Assembly: GCA_002179805.1 (NCBI GenBank)
Contig: NAVB01000552.1
Location: forward strand, 1-64,000
DNA length: 64,000 nucleotides
Direction of reading: 5' to 3'
Source: Acanthamoeba lenticulata
Taxonomy: Eukaryota > Discosea > Longamoebia > Acanthamoebidae
In this document: positions 21,607-31,267 of the stretch, one piece after another
Numbering within the stretch: position 1 is the stretch's first letter
Layout of the letters: every line of letters starts with the position of its first letter
Position numbers and translations under genes: made by a program
The notes under the pieces: generated by a model
The model's database searches: none
What the model saw: the letters and a program-made list of their open reading frames with translations, nothing else
What the model was told of the DNA's origin: nothing

Positions 21607-22931
21607 CTACTCATCCCCCTCGTTGTCGTTGTTGGTGTCTTGATTGTCGTCGTCGTCCAGGATCGGCTCCGGCTCCTCGATTTCGGACTCCGCAGGCGGC
21701 TGTTCCGGTTCCTCGCCGGCGGCGTCAGCCTCGCCCTCCTGGCGGGGGGCTCCTCGGGTCGCCTCCTCGTCGGCCTCAACGTCGCCCTCGTCACGGACGG
21801 GCTCGGCCTGGTTGCTGCTGATCTCAATCTCCTCGAGCACTTCAACCACCTCCACCGCTGGCGTTTCTTCTTGTTGTTCTTCGTCAGCCTCACCTTGCTG
21901 CTCCTCCTCGTCCTGGGCGGGAGCCGCCTGGTTGGTGGTGGTCGTGTTGCTGCTCTGGCCCTCAAAGGCGCCCCAGTCCTCCTCCTCCTCCTTCTCCTCG
22001 TCCTGCTCCTGCTCCTGAACCTCAGCCGCCGGCTCCTGCTCTGGCTTGGCGCCCTCGCCCTGGCTCGGCTCCTCATCCTCCTCCTTGTTCTCCTCCTGCT
22101 CCTGAACCTCGACCGGCGGCTCCTGCGGCGATTCGTCGTTGTCCGCGAAGGGGTTGACGGGCTCTTGCTCGGTCGTTCTGCGCTCGATCTCGCCACTGGC
22201 GCGAGTAAAGTCGGCAAACTCCTCAAACTGCTCCTCCTCTTCTTCCTCCTCTTCGTTATTGTTGTTGCCCTGCTCTGCCTCTTGCTGCGCCTGTTCTTCG
22301 TGACCAGCTTCAGCCTTGTGGGCGTCCACTCCTTCATCACCAAACGGATTGGCGGCCTCTTCTTCCTCTCCCCCCTTGTAGAGGCAGCACACGTGAGTCT
22401 ACTGGGCGTGGTCTTGGTGGCGGTCTGTGTCGGCCGTACCTTTGCCGGCTCAGGCTCTGCCTTTTCCTCGACGACCTGCGGCTCCTCGCCCTCGGCAGGT
22501 CGTCGCTCCTCCTGCTCTTGCTGCTGTTGTTGTTCGGCCATCTCCCTGCCTGCTCGCGAGGACATGCGCATCACATTGAGCTCAGATTCTGAGCGTAGTG
22601 TTTGGTTGTTGTGATTTGTGATCGTACCCTCATTGTCGGCCGATGAGGTCTCCTTCACTTCTTGATGTTTGTCCTCCTCGGTGCGTAACCGAATGCCAGG
22701 GAAGGGCGATTCTGCAGGGGCCTGTGCAGTTGTTGGAACAGTAGAGGACGATGTTGCAGCGGATGGTGGCCCTCCAGGAGCTCCTGGCTTGGGAGCAGCA
22801 GGCTTGGGGGCGCCATTCACCGCTGGCCGGTTGTTCTTCTTCTTCAATTTGTCCTCGTCATCCGAATCTTCGTCCACAACCGCCCAGATCTCTTGCAACT
22901 TCTGGTCTTCCTTACTTTCAGTCACGCCCAT
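21607..22931 (-). CDS. Acidic protein with NPF motifs, endocytic-adaptor-like
   Basis: Two exons. The first runs from 22931 (MGVTESKEDQKLQEIWAVVD) to about 22438 at EPEPAK; the second resumes near 22375 and ends at 21607. The protein is about 420 residues, disordered and extremely Glu/Asp/Gln-rich. It carries two NPF motifs (AANPFGDE, VNPFADND) and aromatic-acidic motifs (EQFEEFADF, EDWGAFEG). NPF binds EH domains, and WxxF/FxxF-type acidic motifs bind clathrin-adaptor ears, so an endocytic accessory role is a reasonable inference; no folded domain supports it. The N-terminal MG followed by a Ser at position 6 region might allow N-myristoylation. The acceptor of the single intron is ambiguous between two AG sites. 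Confidence 0.7.
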
Positions 22932-23300
22932 CTTTCAACTCGGATCAATAATCACGCAAGTAGCCTCACTAGCTTTGAATTGAATGACACAAGATCAAGC
23001 GCGTGATTCTTTTGAAGAAATGTGGAATTTCACTTTATTTTGCCTAAGAAATGAAAAAGGAAAATATTCAAACAAAGCCAAGCAGCGAACTAGGTTGACT
23101 CCGGGTTACCGCAACGGCGCCAATTGGCTCGAGCAAGCGACCTACCTGGCCTCGCGCCTGGACACGCGTCGCCCGGAAAGAAGCCACCGGCGCCCGCACA
23201 CAAAGGCGAGCAACGCCCGTCTTCTTTTTTTATCTTTCCCCACCTGTACACTACCACCACCACTCGCCGCTTCATCAGCTCCTCATTCTCATCATCTAGT
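22932..23300. other. Divergent intergenic region
   Basis: About 370 bp separating the start codons of the NPF-motif gene (-) and the coiled-coil gene (+). It should hold both promoters and leaders; I see no other feature. Confidence 0.4.
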
Positions 23301-25295
23301 ATGGCGACCATTCTTGCTGGCTCGAACGACAAGGAGAAGCTCGATAACCTCATTTCGCGCACCCACAAGGATCAGGCCGTGTGGTTCCTCAACGCCTTCT
23401 GGGAGGTGCGGCCCCTTCTGTCCGTCACCGGCGCTCCGGCGGGCTGGGACTGACCACACAATACAACACAAACACAATACAACAAACAGGAGTTTGGCGA
23501 GAAGGAGGCAGAGAAGGTGTGGCAGTTCGTGCACAAGGCCGTCGAGCTCGATGAGGCCAAGCGCGCTGAAGGCTGCGACCTCGACGAGTTCCAGGCTCAC
23601 CGCTTCCTTGAGTTCTTCAAGGAGACCCTCACCGTCCAGGTACGGCCGCTTTCGCTTTCGCTTTCGCTTTTTTTCGTTCTTCGGCGTTTCCCGGCGGCTC
23701 CGGACTCGTCATTCACTTGGTGAACTGTTCGGCCCGAGCAGGCGATGCGCGACAGGCTGCGGTCGACCGGCGCCATCGTTGGCACCGTCAAGCGCGTGCC
23801 GCTCACGCACATCCTGACCTTCAAGTACAACGTCGACTGGCACCACCTGGTCAACGCCCCGCAGGGCTCCAAGGAGGAGATCGAGAAGGCCGAGAAGGTC
23901 TTCAACGAGGTCCAGCGCGCCTTCGAGGAGTCGGCCGCGCGCGATGCCGAGGCCGCCGCGGCGCTCAACGAGGCCACCGCTCGTGAGGCCGAAGCCAAGT
24001 CGCGCGAAGCCGCCGCCCTGGCTGCCGAGGACGAGGCCAAGGCCCGCGAGGCCGCCGCCCTGGCCGCCGAGGCCGAGGCCAAGGCCCGCGAGGAGGCTGC
24101 CCTGGCCGCCGAGGCTGAGGCCAAGGCCCGTGAAGAGGCCGCTCTGGCCGCCGAAGCTGAGGCCAAGGCCCGCGAGGAGGCCGCCCTGGCTGCTGAGGCC
24201 GAGGCCAAGGCCCGCGAGGCCGACGCCAAGGCCCGAGAAGCCGACGCCCGCGCACGCGAGGCCGAGGCCAAGGAGCGTGAGTCCGCTGCGCTCCAGGCTG
24301 AGTCCGAGGCCAAGACCCGCGAGGCCGAGGCCCAGTCGTCTGCCGAGCAGGCCCGGCAGTCGGAGGAGCACGCCCGCGCTGAGGAGGCCGTGGCCACGAC
24401 CCGCAACGACGAGCTCCAGACGGCCAAGGCCGAGCTCGAGGCGGCCCTCGCCGAGCTCAAGGCCCAGGAGGACGCCTTCAACAACCGCACGGCCGAGCTC
24501 AAGCAGCAGTCCGAGGAGGGCAGCCTCGTCGCGCGCAACCGCGCCAAGAACGAGCTCGCCCAGCACCTGTCGTCGGACCCGCTGCCGCTCCGCCGCGCCA
24601 AGATCACGCAGGAGGCCGCCGTGAAGAAGGCCGACCGCGCCGCACAGATGGCCAAGGAGGCCGCCGACAAGGCCACGGCCGCGCGCACCGTCGCCGAGAA
24701 CGCCCGCAAGGCCGCCGACGCCTCGGCCAACCAGGCCTCGCAGGCCCGCGCCGCCGCCGAGGAGGCCTCGCGCCAGGCCTCGGATGCCCGCGCCAACGCC
24801 GAGGCCGCCGCCGAGCAGGCCACCCAGGCCAGGCACCAGGCCGAGGAGGCCCGCGCCCAGGCCGAGGAGTCGGCCCGCCAGGCCTCGGCCGCCCGCGCCG
24901 CCGCTGAGGAGGCCGCCCGCCAGGCCTCGGCTGCCCGCGCCGCCGCCGAGCAGGCCGCGCAGGAGGCCACCGCCGCCCGCGCCCAGGCTGAGGAGTCGGC
25001 CCGCCAGGCCTCGGCCGCCCGCGCCGCCGCCGAGGAGGCCGCCCGCCAGGCCACCGATGCCCGCGCCGAGGCCGAGCAGGCCCGCGCCCGGTCGGAGGAG
25101 GCCAAGGCCGCCGCTGAGGCTGCCGTCGAGGAGGCCCGCGCTCGCCTGGCCGAGGCCGAGGAGTACCTCGAGGAGGCCAAGCAGCGCCTGCCCAAGGGCG
25201 CCACCTGGTGGCTGGAGCGCGAGCTCGAGGAGCGGAGGGCCTACCTGCCCAAGAACAAGGGCGGCTACAACCGCCGTGAGGGTGTTAAGGCTTAA
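23301..25295 (+). CDS. Alanine-rich coiled-coil protein with conserved N-terminal domain
   Basis: Three exons: 23301-23405, 23490-23639, 23742-25295 (602 residues). Residues 1-135 form a folded-looking helical domain (for example EEFGEKEAEKVWQFVHKAVE and VGTVKRVPLTHILTFKYNVD) that I do not recognise. Residues ~140-560 are one long Ala/Glu/Arg coiled coil. It contains tandem 14-residue (two-heptad) units of type REEAALAAEAEAKA and, later, units of type ARQASAARAAAEEA. The C-terminus returns to a short non-repetitive, Trp/Arg-rich end (GATWWLERELEERRAYLP). No signal peptide or membrane segment. Very strong codon bias suggests high expression. A cytoskeletal or structural role is a guess from composition only. 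Confidence 0.8.
23975..24300 (+). repeat. 42-bp tandem repeat array in coding sequence
   Basis: Successive 42-bp units encode the 14-residue coiled-coil unit REEAALAAEAEAKA with few changes (GAGGCCAAGGCCCGCGAGG recurs). Five near-identical units are followed by half-units (READAKA, READARA). A second array of related spacing is at about 24850-25090. Recent unit duplication is implied by synonymous similarity. Confidence 0.75.
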
Positions 25296-25422
25296 AGCGC
25301 TGACCATTGATGACCCTTCTGTTCTGTTGTACAACAACGAAGAGTTCAAACACGAAGTAAAGCAAGAAAAGAGTTTTTCTCTACATGAAGAGGAGAAGAA
25401 GCAAGCAGTTTTTCTAGAGGGC

Positions 25423-26912
25423 TCACCAGCCGTGCTGCTGGCGCATGCGCTCAAAGGCCTCCCTTGCCTCGGCCTCCGAGTAGTCGTGCTTGTTGGAGAG
25501 GTCTAGGCGCGCGCCGCCCACAAGCAAGTTGGCCCGAATGGAAACCAGCGCCGACTCCACCGTGTTGGCTGCTCTCCAGGAGAGACTTGAGTCAGAAGCT
25601 TCCGACGATATCGGACTTCAAGGACGGAGCGCACGTACCGGGCGTCCAGCCAGAGCGAGTGAGCATCTCCGTGCAGATGGAGCCACCGATGGTCACGTGA
25701 CCGGTCCTGAACGCAAAGCCTACAAGCACGCGCCAAAGTTAAATAATTAATAAAAACTTTGCAATAAAATAAAATAAGAAAAATAAAATAGATGCACGTA
25801 CGGGGACGGATAACGCGGATGAAGGGCGGGTCGAACGGATAGGTTTGCGGGAACGTCACGTGAAGCAGGATCGCTTTCTGATGTGGATTTCAACGGGCCT
25901 CAGCCATCCATCACGCGGTGAAGACGACTGGCCGGGACAGAGATGACGTACCTCTTTGGTCTTCTTCAGGTCGCCGGCCAGCGGTTCGGACTTGTCGAAA
26001 TCAAAGAAGCGCACCTCCCAGTGGTACAGGTTGTCCTTGATGGGCTTCACGCTGTAGCCCTGCTTATCGGGGTCGGTCTTCATGATGGCCTTGAGCTCGG
26101 AGAGGAGGCGCTGCGTGGCCTGCTGGGAGCTGCCACTAGGCGAGAAGTGGCTGGTGCTCGGGAGCAGTTCCTGTGTTCGAACGGGTGAGCTCCAGACAGC
26201 TGCATGACGCGAGGATGCAAACGTGTGACGCACCTTCATGTCGCGCACCGACAGGGCGGCGCCACAGCCCTTGAGCGGGCAGGCGGTGGTGACACTCTGG
26301 CACACCTGCTTCACGACGTAGTTCCTCAAGCACGTCTTGCAGTACTTGTGCGAGCATTCCTGATGTGGTTCAAAGAGGCAACGTTGTGAACAAGAAGAAA
26401 GAGAAGAAGGTAGAGCCAAGGAGACGCACATCGAGGATGAAGAGCTCTTCGACGGGTGTCAACTCGCTACACAGCTCGCACTTGACGCCGCGGGGGCGGT
26501 TTCGCTCTTCTTCCTCTTGCTGGAGGCGGCGAGCAAACTCGAGGTCTGCATCAAACGCAGGCGAAGACGTGGTGGCTGCGGCCTGAGGAGTGGATGGTCC
26601 ACGGCTCCCGGCGCCTCCTCCAGGCGTGTGGCGACCGCCACCGTGAAGGCCGCTCTCTTCTTCCTCTTGCAGCCGTCGTGCCAGCTCCAGATCCGCCTGG
26701 AGTAATTCGTAAGGACCCGAACGTAGTTAATCAACTAGGAAAAGCGAGACAGATTTGGATGTACGTACATCAAAGGTGCCGCTGGAGTGGGCGGGAGAGG
26801 CGTGCCTGCTCCCTCCGCCTCCACCACCACCGCTCAAACAGGCGTCGACGTGAGACGGCAAGAGCTCGATGGCAAACGAATGGAAACAAATGGGGCACTG
26901 TTCGAGGTCCAT
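25423..26912 (-). CDS. RING1-type zinc finger fused to UBE2Q-like E2
   Basis: Multi-exon. Starts at 26912 with a C2HC/UBZ-like finger (MDLEQCPICFHSFAIELLPS, then HVDACL). Two UIM-like helices follow (LELARRLQEEEE and LEFARRLQQEEE). Next is an RBR-type RING1 (CELCSELTPVEELFILD, ECSHKYCKTCLRNYV, CPLKGCGAALSVRDMKELLP). The C-terminal part is a ubiquitin-conjugating fold of the UBE2Q type: HWEVRFFDFDKSEPLAGDL, TFPQTYPFDPPFIRVIRPR, the active-site segment GHVTIGGSICTEMLTRSGW with the cysteine, and a tail ending EAFERMRQQHGW as in UBE2Q. Such a protein could act as E2 and substrate-receptor in one chain. The exon joins in 25600-26200 are approximate. Convergent with the coiled-coil gene. Confidence 0.82.
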
Positions 26913-27323
26913 CTGCCGTAGCTTGCCTTCGTGGCAATAATTAGAGTTTTTACTGAAGATTTGGTTTTTCCAGAACTGTTTCACTCTTACAGGATAATAG
27001 TTTGGGAAAGTTTGAACTCTCCTATTTTGATGACCGGAACATGTTTGGCGTAGTTGCGACATTTCGCAGTCACGCCAACCGGCATAGCAACCTGTGTTGG
27101 CGCGAGCCCGTGTCACATCCTGCTTCCGGCACCCGGAAGACGCCAACTTGACACAAACACGCGACCCGCGGCACGTACTCGGGGACACAGTGCAGACATC
27201 GGCAAGACAGTGTCAAGCTCGTTGGCAGCTTTCGGCGCACCCTTTTCTACTCACGCCGTCGGCCTCTTCATCTTCTTCAACTACCTCAAAAGACAAGCAA
27301 GCACAAAGCAAGACGAAGAAACC
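26913..27323. other. Divergent intergenic region
   Basis: About 410 bp between the RING-E2 start (-) and the Sel1-protein start (+). Open frames extend into it from both sides but lack conserved sequence, so I treat it as promoter and leader DNA. Confidence 0.4.
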
Positions 27324-29051
27324 ATGGGCCAGAAAGGTTCGCGACTCGACATACCCTCCGGGCTTCAAACCCACCACACAGACGACGACAGCTTGCTGGA
27401 CATTTTGCCCCGGTTCCCCGCTTGGGCACGCCGGCCCAGCCTGGTCTCGCCTGAGGCCCGCCTCCGCGAGGAAGAGGAGTTGAACGTGCTCGCGGCAGAG
27501 GTGCAGAGCATTGTTGCCAGCTCCAGCTTGAAGGGCAGCGCGGCGACCCCAACCGTCGCCGCCGGTGTGAGTGATGCCGCCCAGCGCCAGCGCGGCCTCT
27601 TCGACCGCTTGCGGCCCTTAATGAACAGGCGCCAGTCTGTCGTTTCCTTCGTCGCCGAACCCTCGCCCTGGGCACAGTCATCGAGCGAGGCCGCCGAGTT
27701 CTTGTACGACATGGGCAAGCGCATACTGCTGGGCCGTGAGGGAGGGTTCGAGCTCCAGCGCAACCCGCGGAGGGCCATACACCTCCTCCAGCGCGCGGCC
27801 GAGCTGGGCCACGTTGGGGCCAAGTGGGACTTGCACTGCTGCCGTGGCGAGGGCGATAACGTCACCCTTGACTACACACGTGCTGCTGTCCTCTACGCGC
27901 GGTACAACTCTCTTTCCCATCCCTGTCTCAACTTGTTCTACTTCTTGCTCACGAATGTCCCTGTCCTTCAACAACAGGTTTGCCAAAATGGGACACCCCG
28001 TGGCCCTCAGCAACTTGGGCGTCTGCTACCACAAGGGGCGTGGCGTCAAGAAGTGCCTCAGGTAGAGCCTTCAACTTTTACTTTTTATTTATTTATTTAT
28101 TTATTATTTATTTATTACCTCGTTTCTTGTGCTCACCACCTTTCTGCATACAGCAAAGCGGTGCGGTACTACGAGCGGGCGGCTGCGCTCAACTACGCGA
28201 GGGGCAACTACAACCTGGCCGTATGCTACGACCTGGGCGAGGGCGTGAAGCAAGATGCGGTCAAGGCCGTCGAGCACTACCGCCTCTCGGCCGAGCAGGG
28301 CTATGCCGTGGCGCAGTACTACACAGGCGTCTGCTTCAACAACGCCAAGGGCATGGACGGTCGCGACTTTGCCAAGGCGATCGAGATGTGGGTCCGGGCC
28401 GCGAGGCAGGGCCACGGTCTCGCCCAGCTCGTGCTGGGCAACTTCTACCGCGAGGGCGACGAGCCGCTGTTCCCGCAGGACGCCCTCAAAGCGGCCCTCT
28501 TGTTCCGTTCGGCCGTCGGCTGGGGCGACGAGAAGGCCTGGGCCCGCCTCAAGGAGCTCCTCGTTGACGATGCCGCAACACCCTTTGAAGAGCTCAAGCC
28601 TCAAGAGCCAACAAACAACACCAGCGAGGCGCAGCCGCAACAGGCCTCGGGCGCCGTCAACGTGCCGTCGCTCTACGACCAGTGCTGCCTCCACTACTTC
28701 CGTCGATGGACAGAGCAGCCTTGGGCCGCCACTTCCGCCGAAGTCAAGGCCGAGCAGACGCGGCTCCCCGCCGAGGTGGTCGAGCGCATCAACCGCGACG
28801 TGCGCAAGTGCCACAACCCGAACTGCACGCGGCTCCACTTTGGCCCGGGCGCTGTCCAGCGGAGATGGCGGTTGAGGCCCGCCCGCGCCGATGAAGAAAC
28901 GGAGGCGGACATAGACTCGCGGCCAGAACGCGGCGAGCAGCAGCACGACGGCAAGTCTCCGCTCGATCAACTTGAGCTCGAGGGCGAAGGCACCAATGGC
29001 GACGAGTTGACCCTCCACTTTTGCAGCTTCACCTGCGCATCAAGCCTGTGA
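27324..29051 (+). CDS. Sel1-repeat protein with N-myristoylation-like start
   Basis: Three exons: 27324-27901, 27978-28061, 28154-29051. MGQKGSRLD fits an N-myristoylation signal (Gly2, Ser6), so membrane attachment is likely. Sel1-like helical repeats lie from about residue 135 to 330: AIHLLQRAAELGHVGAKWDL, MGHPVALSNLGVCYHKGRGV, ALNYARGNYNLAVCYDLGEG, AEQGYAVAQYYTGVCF, ARQGHGLAQLVLGNFYREGD. Such repeats are protein-binding scaffolds. The C-terminal region has paired cysteines (CHNPNCTRLHF and LHFCSFTCASSL), resembling a split zinc-binding or MYND-like site. The longer in-frame upstream extension has no conserved content, so I choose the ATG at 27324. Confidence 0.82.
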   Translation: MGQKGSRLDIPSGLQTHHTDDDSLLDILPRFPAWARRPSLVSPEARLREEEELNVLAAEVQSIVASSSLKGSAATPTVAAGVSDAAQRQRGLFDRLRPLMNRRQSVVSFVAEPSPWAQSSSEAAEFLYDMGKRILLGREGGFELQRNPRRAIHLLQRAAELGHVGAKWDLHCCRGEGDNVTLDYTRAAVLYARYNSLSHPCLNLFYFLLTNVPVLQQQVCQNGTPRGPQQLGRLLPQGAWRQEVPQVEPSTFTFYLFIYLLFIYYLVSCAHHLSAYSKAVRYYERAAALNYARGNYNLAVCYDLGEGVKQDAVKAVEHYRLSAEQGYAVAQYYTGVCFNNAKGMDGRDFAKAIEMWVRAARQGHGLAQLVLGNFYREGDEPLFPQDALKAALLFRSAVGWGDEKAWARLKELLVDDAATPFEELKPQEPTNNTSEAQPQQASGAVNVPSLYDQCCLHYFRRWTEQPWAATSAEVKAEQTRLPAEVVERINRDVRKCHNPNCTRLHFGPGAVQRRWRLRPARADEETEADIDSRPERGEQQHDGKSPLDQLELEGEGTNGDELTLHFCSFTCASSL

Positions 29052-29175
29052 AAGAGACTGGGCGAGTAGAGAAGAAGGCAAGGGAGATAGAGTATCCCTC
29101 TTGTACGCGGCTTGGCATGGAATGTAGTCATACATTTTTCGAATTCTTATGTTTTTGCTTTCTGTCTTGTCGAAG

Positions 29176-31086
29176 ATGGAGACCCAGAGATGGAGTGCGC
29201 ACGTCGCTTGCTGGGCTGGCCTACTTCTGCTCGTTTTCACCGTTGCGCCTCTACACGGGGCGCCCACCCAGCAGGTAACGCTGGTGCCCTGTCCACGGAC
29301 AGCCACCTGCTTGACCTTCGGATTCACCTTCCCGGGAAATGGCTCGCTGCTTGCCGTTGAAGGGAATGACATGAAGAATGGCTACATCCTCTGGGCCGAG
29401 ACGGTCAACAATGCCACCAGCGGCATAGTGACCAAGTACGTTTGTTGAGCCAGCTGAGTTTTCTGTGCTGGGCTCACCTGCGCTGCTGTGCAGACAAGGC
29501 ACCTTCAAGGTTCAGCTTGTGGCCTACGATGACCGGGCCAGCGCTAACCTCACGGCCTCCTACTACCAGGAGATGCTCAACGCCACCGACTTTTTCCTCG
29601 GTCCCTGTATGTCGTCCTTCCAAACTGCCCTTTGCTGCTTAAGCCTCATTCCTGGCTTCATGGTTGGCACAAGATGGCACAAGCCTTACTGCTGTGGCCA
29701 ACCAAGTGGCCAACGCGAACGGCCGCCTCATCATGTTTGGCAACGCTCAGGCAGAAGAGATCTATAATCGCGCCTACCCGCTCATCTTTGGCGTCGGTAC
29801 AACTCTCCCCCCCCCACACAAATCTTTACAAATTTGCTTTGATGCCGACCACATGGCGTGTACAGGCACGTCGGCCTACCACTACGCCGATCCAGCTGTG
29901 TTCTACTTGAGGCTGCAGGGCGCCAAGACGGCCGCCATGCTCTACTCGGACGCGGCCTTCACAACGAGCGTGGCACAGGGTGCCATCACCTCGCTGGCTG
30001 CCATGGGCGCCGTGCTCCCCGCCGCGTCTGTCCTTCGCTTCGCCGCGGGTAGTCTCAACGACTCGCTGGCTCAGCAGTACATGCGAACCTTTAGGGACCA
30101 GGACCCCGACATGTTCTTTGTCTTTGTGCTTCTACGCGATGCCGCTGTGCGTCTCATCCTCAGGCTTTATGTCATGTCATCTGTCGGGCCTCTCATGCTC
30201 CCTTCATCATCACCATCACAGACGCTGGTCAAGGCGGCCAAGGCCGTGGGCTATCGCCCGCGTGCGTTCTTCATGACCAGCGCGCCCAGCGAGCCTTCCT
30301 TTGTCGAGTCGATGAAGCAGGACGCCTGGTACCTGCTTGGGCCGTCGCAGTGGCAACCTTCCCTCGGTAAGCGCCACCCAGCCATCCTCCGACTTTGCTC
30401 AGCCCTCAGCTGAGCGGCTCTCGATTTCTATCGTTGCGGTGGCCCGCGTAGGCTACTCGGACGCGCTGTTTGGCACGGCGTCCATCTACGCCAGCAACTT
30501 TCGACGTCGCTTCGGCGAGGAGGTCTCCTTCACCGCCGCTCAGTCCTCGGCCGCCGGTTTGATCTTCCTTCCTCTCGCTGAAGCAGACTATGAGACGGTG
30601 ATGAGGGAGAGGAAGGCGATGAAGGCCTCACATCCCCTCCTCCTCCACGCAGGCTACATGCTGCAGCTGGGGCTCGAGGCGGCGGACGACCCGCGAAGTC
30701 AGAGCCAAGTGGGCGCCGCTCTGCACGACCTCGACACCGTGCAGACCTTCTACGGTCCGATCAACTTTGACTCAGCGGGCAGCAACATCGCCAAGCCCAT
30801 GATCATCACTCAGGTACCTGGGGCGACTCCATGAGCACAGACAAAGAGGCTCATCAGCAACACCACTTCCCCCGATACCCCTTCCCGTCTGCAGGTGATG
30901 CCGCCAGCGCGGGGCGGGAGCGTCGGGACGGTGACGGTCGTGGCGCCCGAGCCCTACAACGTCCGTGGGCTGGTCTATCCGATCCCCTATGTCTACTCTG
31001 CTGCGGAACCCGGCCTGCGGCCATCCGCCATCTACACCTGCCTCCTCCGCACGCTCACCTCATTCTTGCCCTCTTTCTTGTATTAA
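29176..31086 (+). CDS. Secreted ligand-binding-fold protein (type 1 periplasmic-binding family)
   Basis: Multi-exon gene with a signal peptide (residues ~8-29, CWAGLLLLVFTVAPLHG). The fold is that of receptor-family ligand-binding regions and bacterial branched-chain amino acid binding proteins: AYDDRASANLTASYYQEML, LTAVANQVANANGRLIMFGN, ADPAVFYLRLQGAKTAAMLY, DQDPDMFFV, AGYMLQLGLEAADDP, and a final TVQTFYGPINFDSAGSNIAK. No downstream transmembrane domain, kinase or cyclase domain is seen before the stop at 31084, so it is probably secreted or anchored another way. The ligand is unknown. Introns near 29435, 29607, 29797, 30125, 30365, 30580 and 30812 are inferred. The last exon boundary and thus the C-terminus are uncertain. 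A broken relative lies at 20813-21471. Confidence 0.78.
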
Positions 31087-31267
31087 GTGCGTCGCTTCCC
31101 TCGTCTCCTCGTTTTATTGTTATCCGCTCGCGTCGTCGTCGTCGTCGTTATTGCTGTTGCTTGTGAACACAAAGAAAACCAAACCAAAACTGAGATGCAT
31201 GTACATCTGGTCCCGTTTGTGTTCGCCCTCTCGAGAGGTCTCTCTCTCGAGAGCGTCTTCCTCCGCC

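Noticed and set aside
23597..25454. Two long minus-strand frames (535 and 581 codons) over the coiled-coil gene
   Set aside because: They mirror the Ala-rich repeat array; their own products are Ser/Ala or Leu/Gly repeats with no family sign.
28081..28110. TTTA tract as a possible transposon end or microsatellite locus
   Set aside because: It lies inside a well-supported intron between two Sel1 exons and has no flanking inverted repeats.
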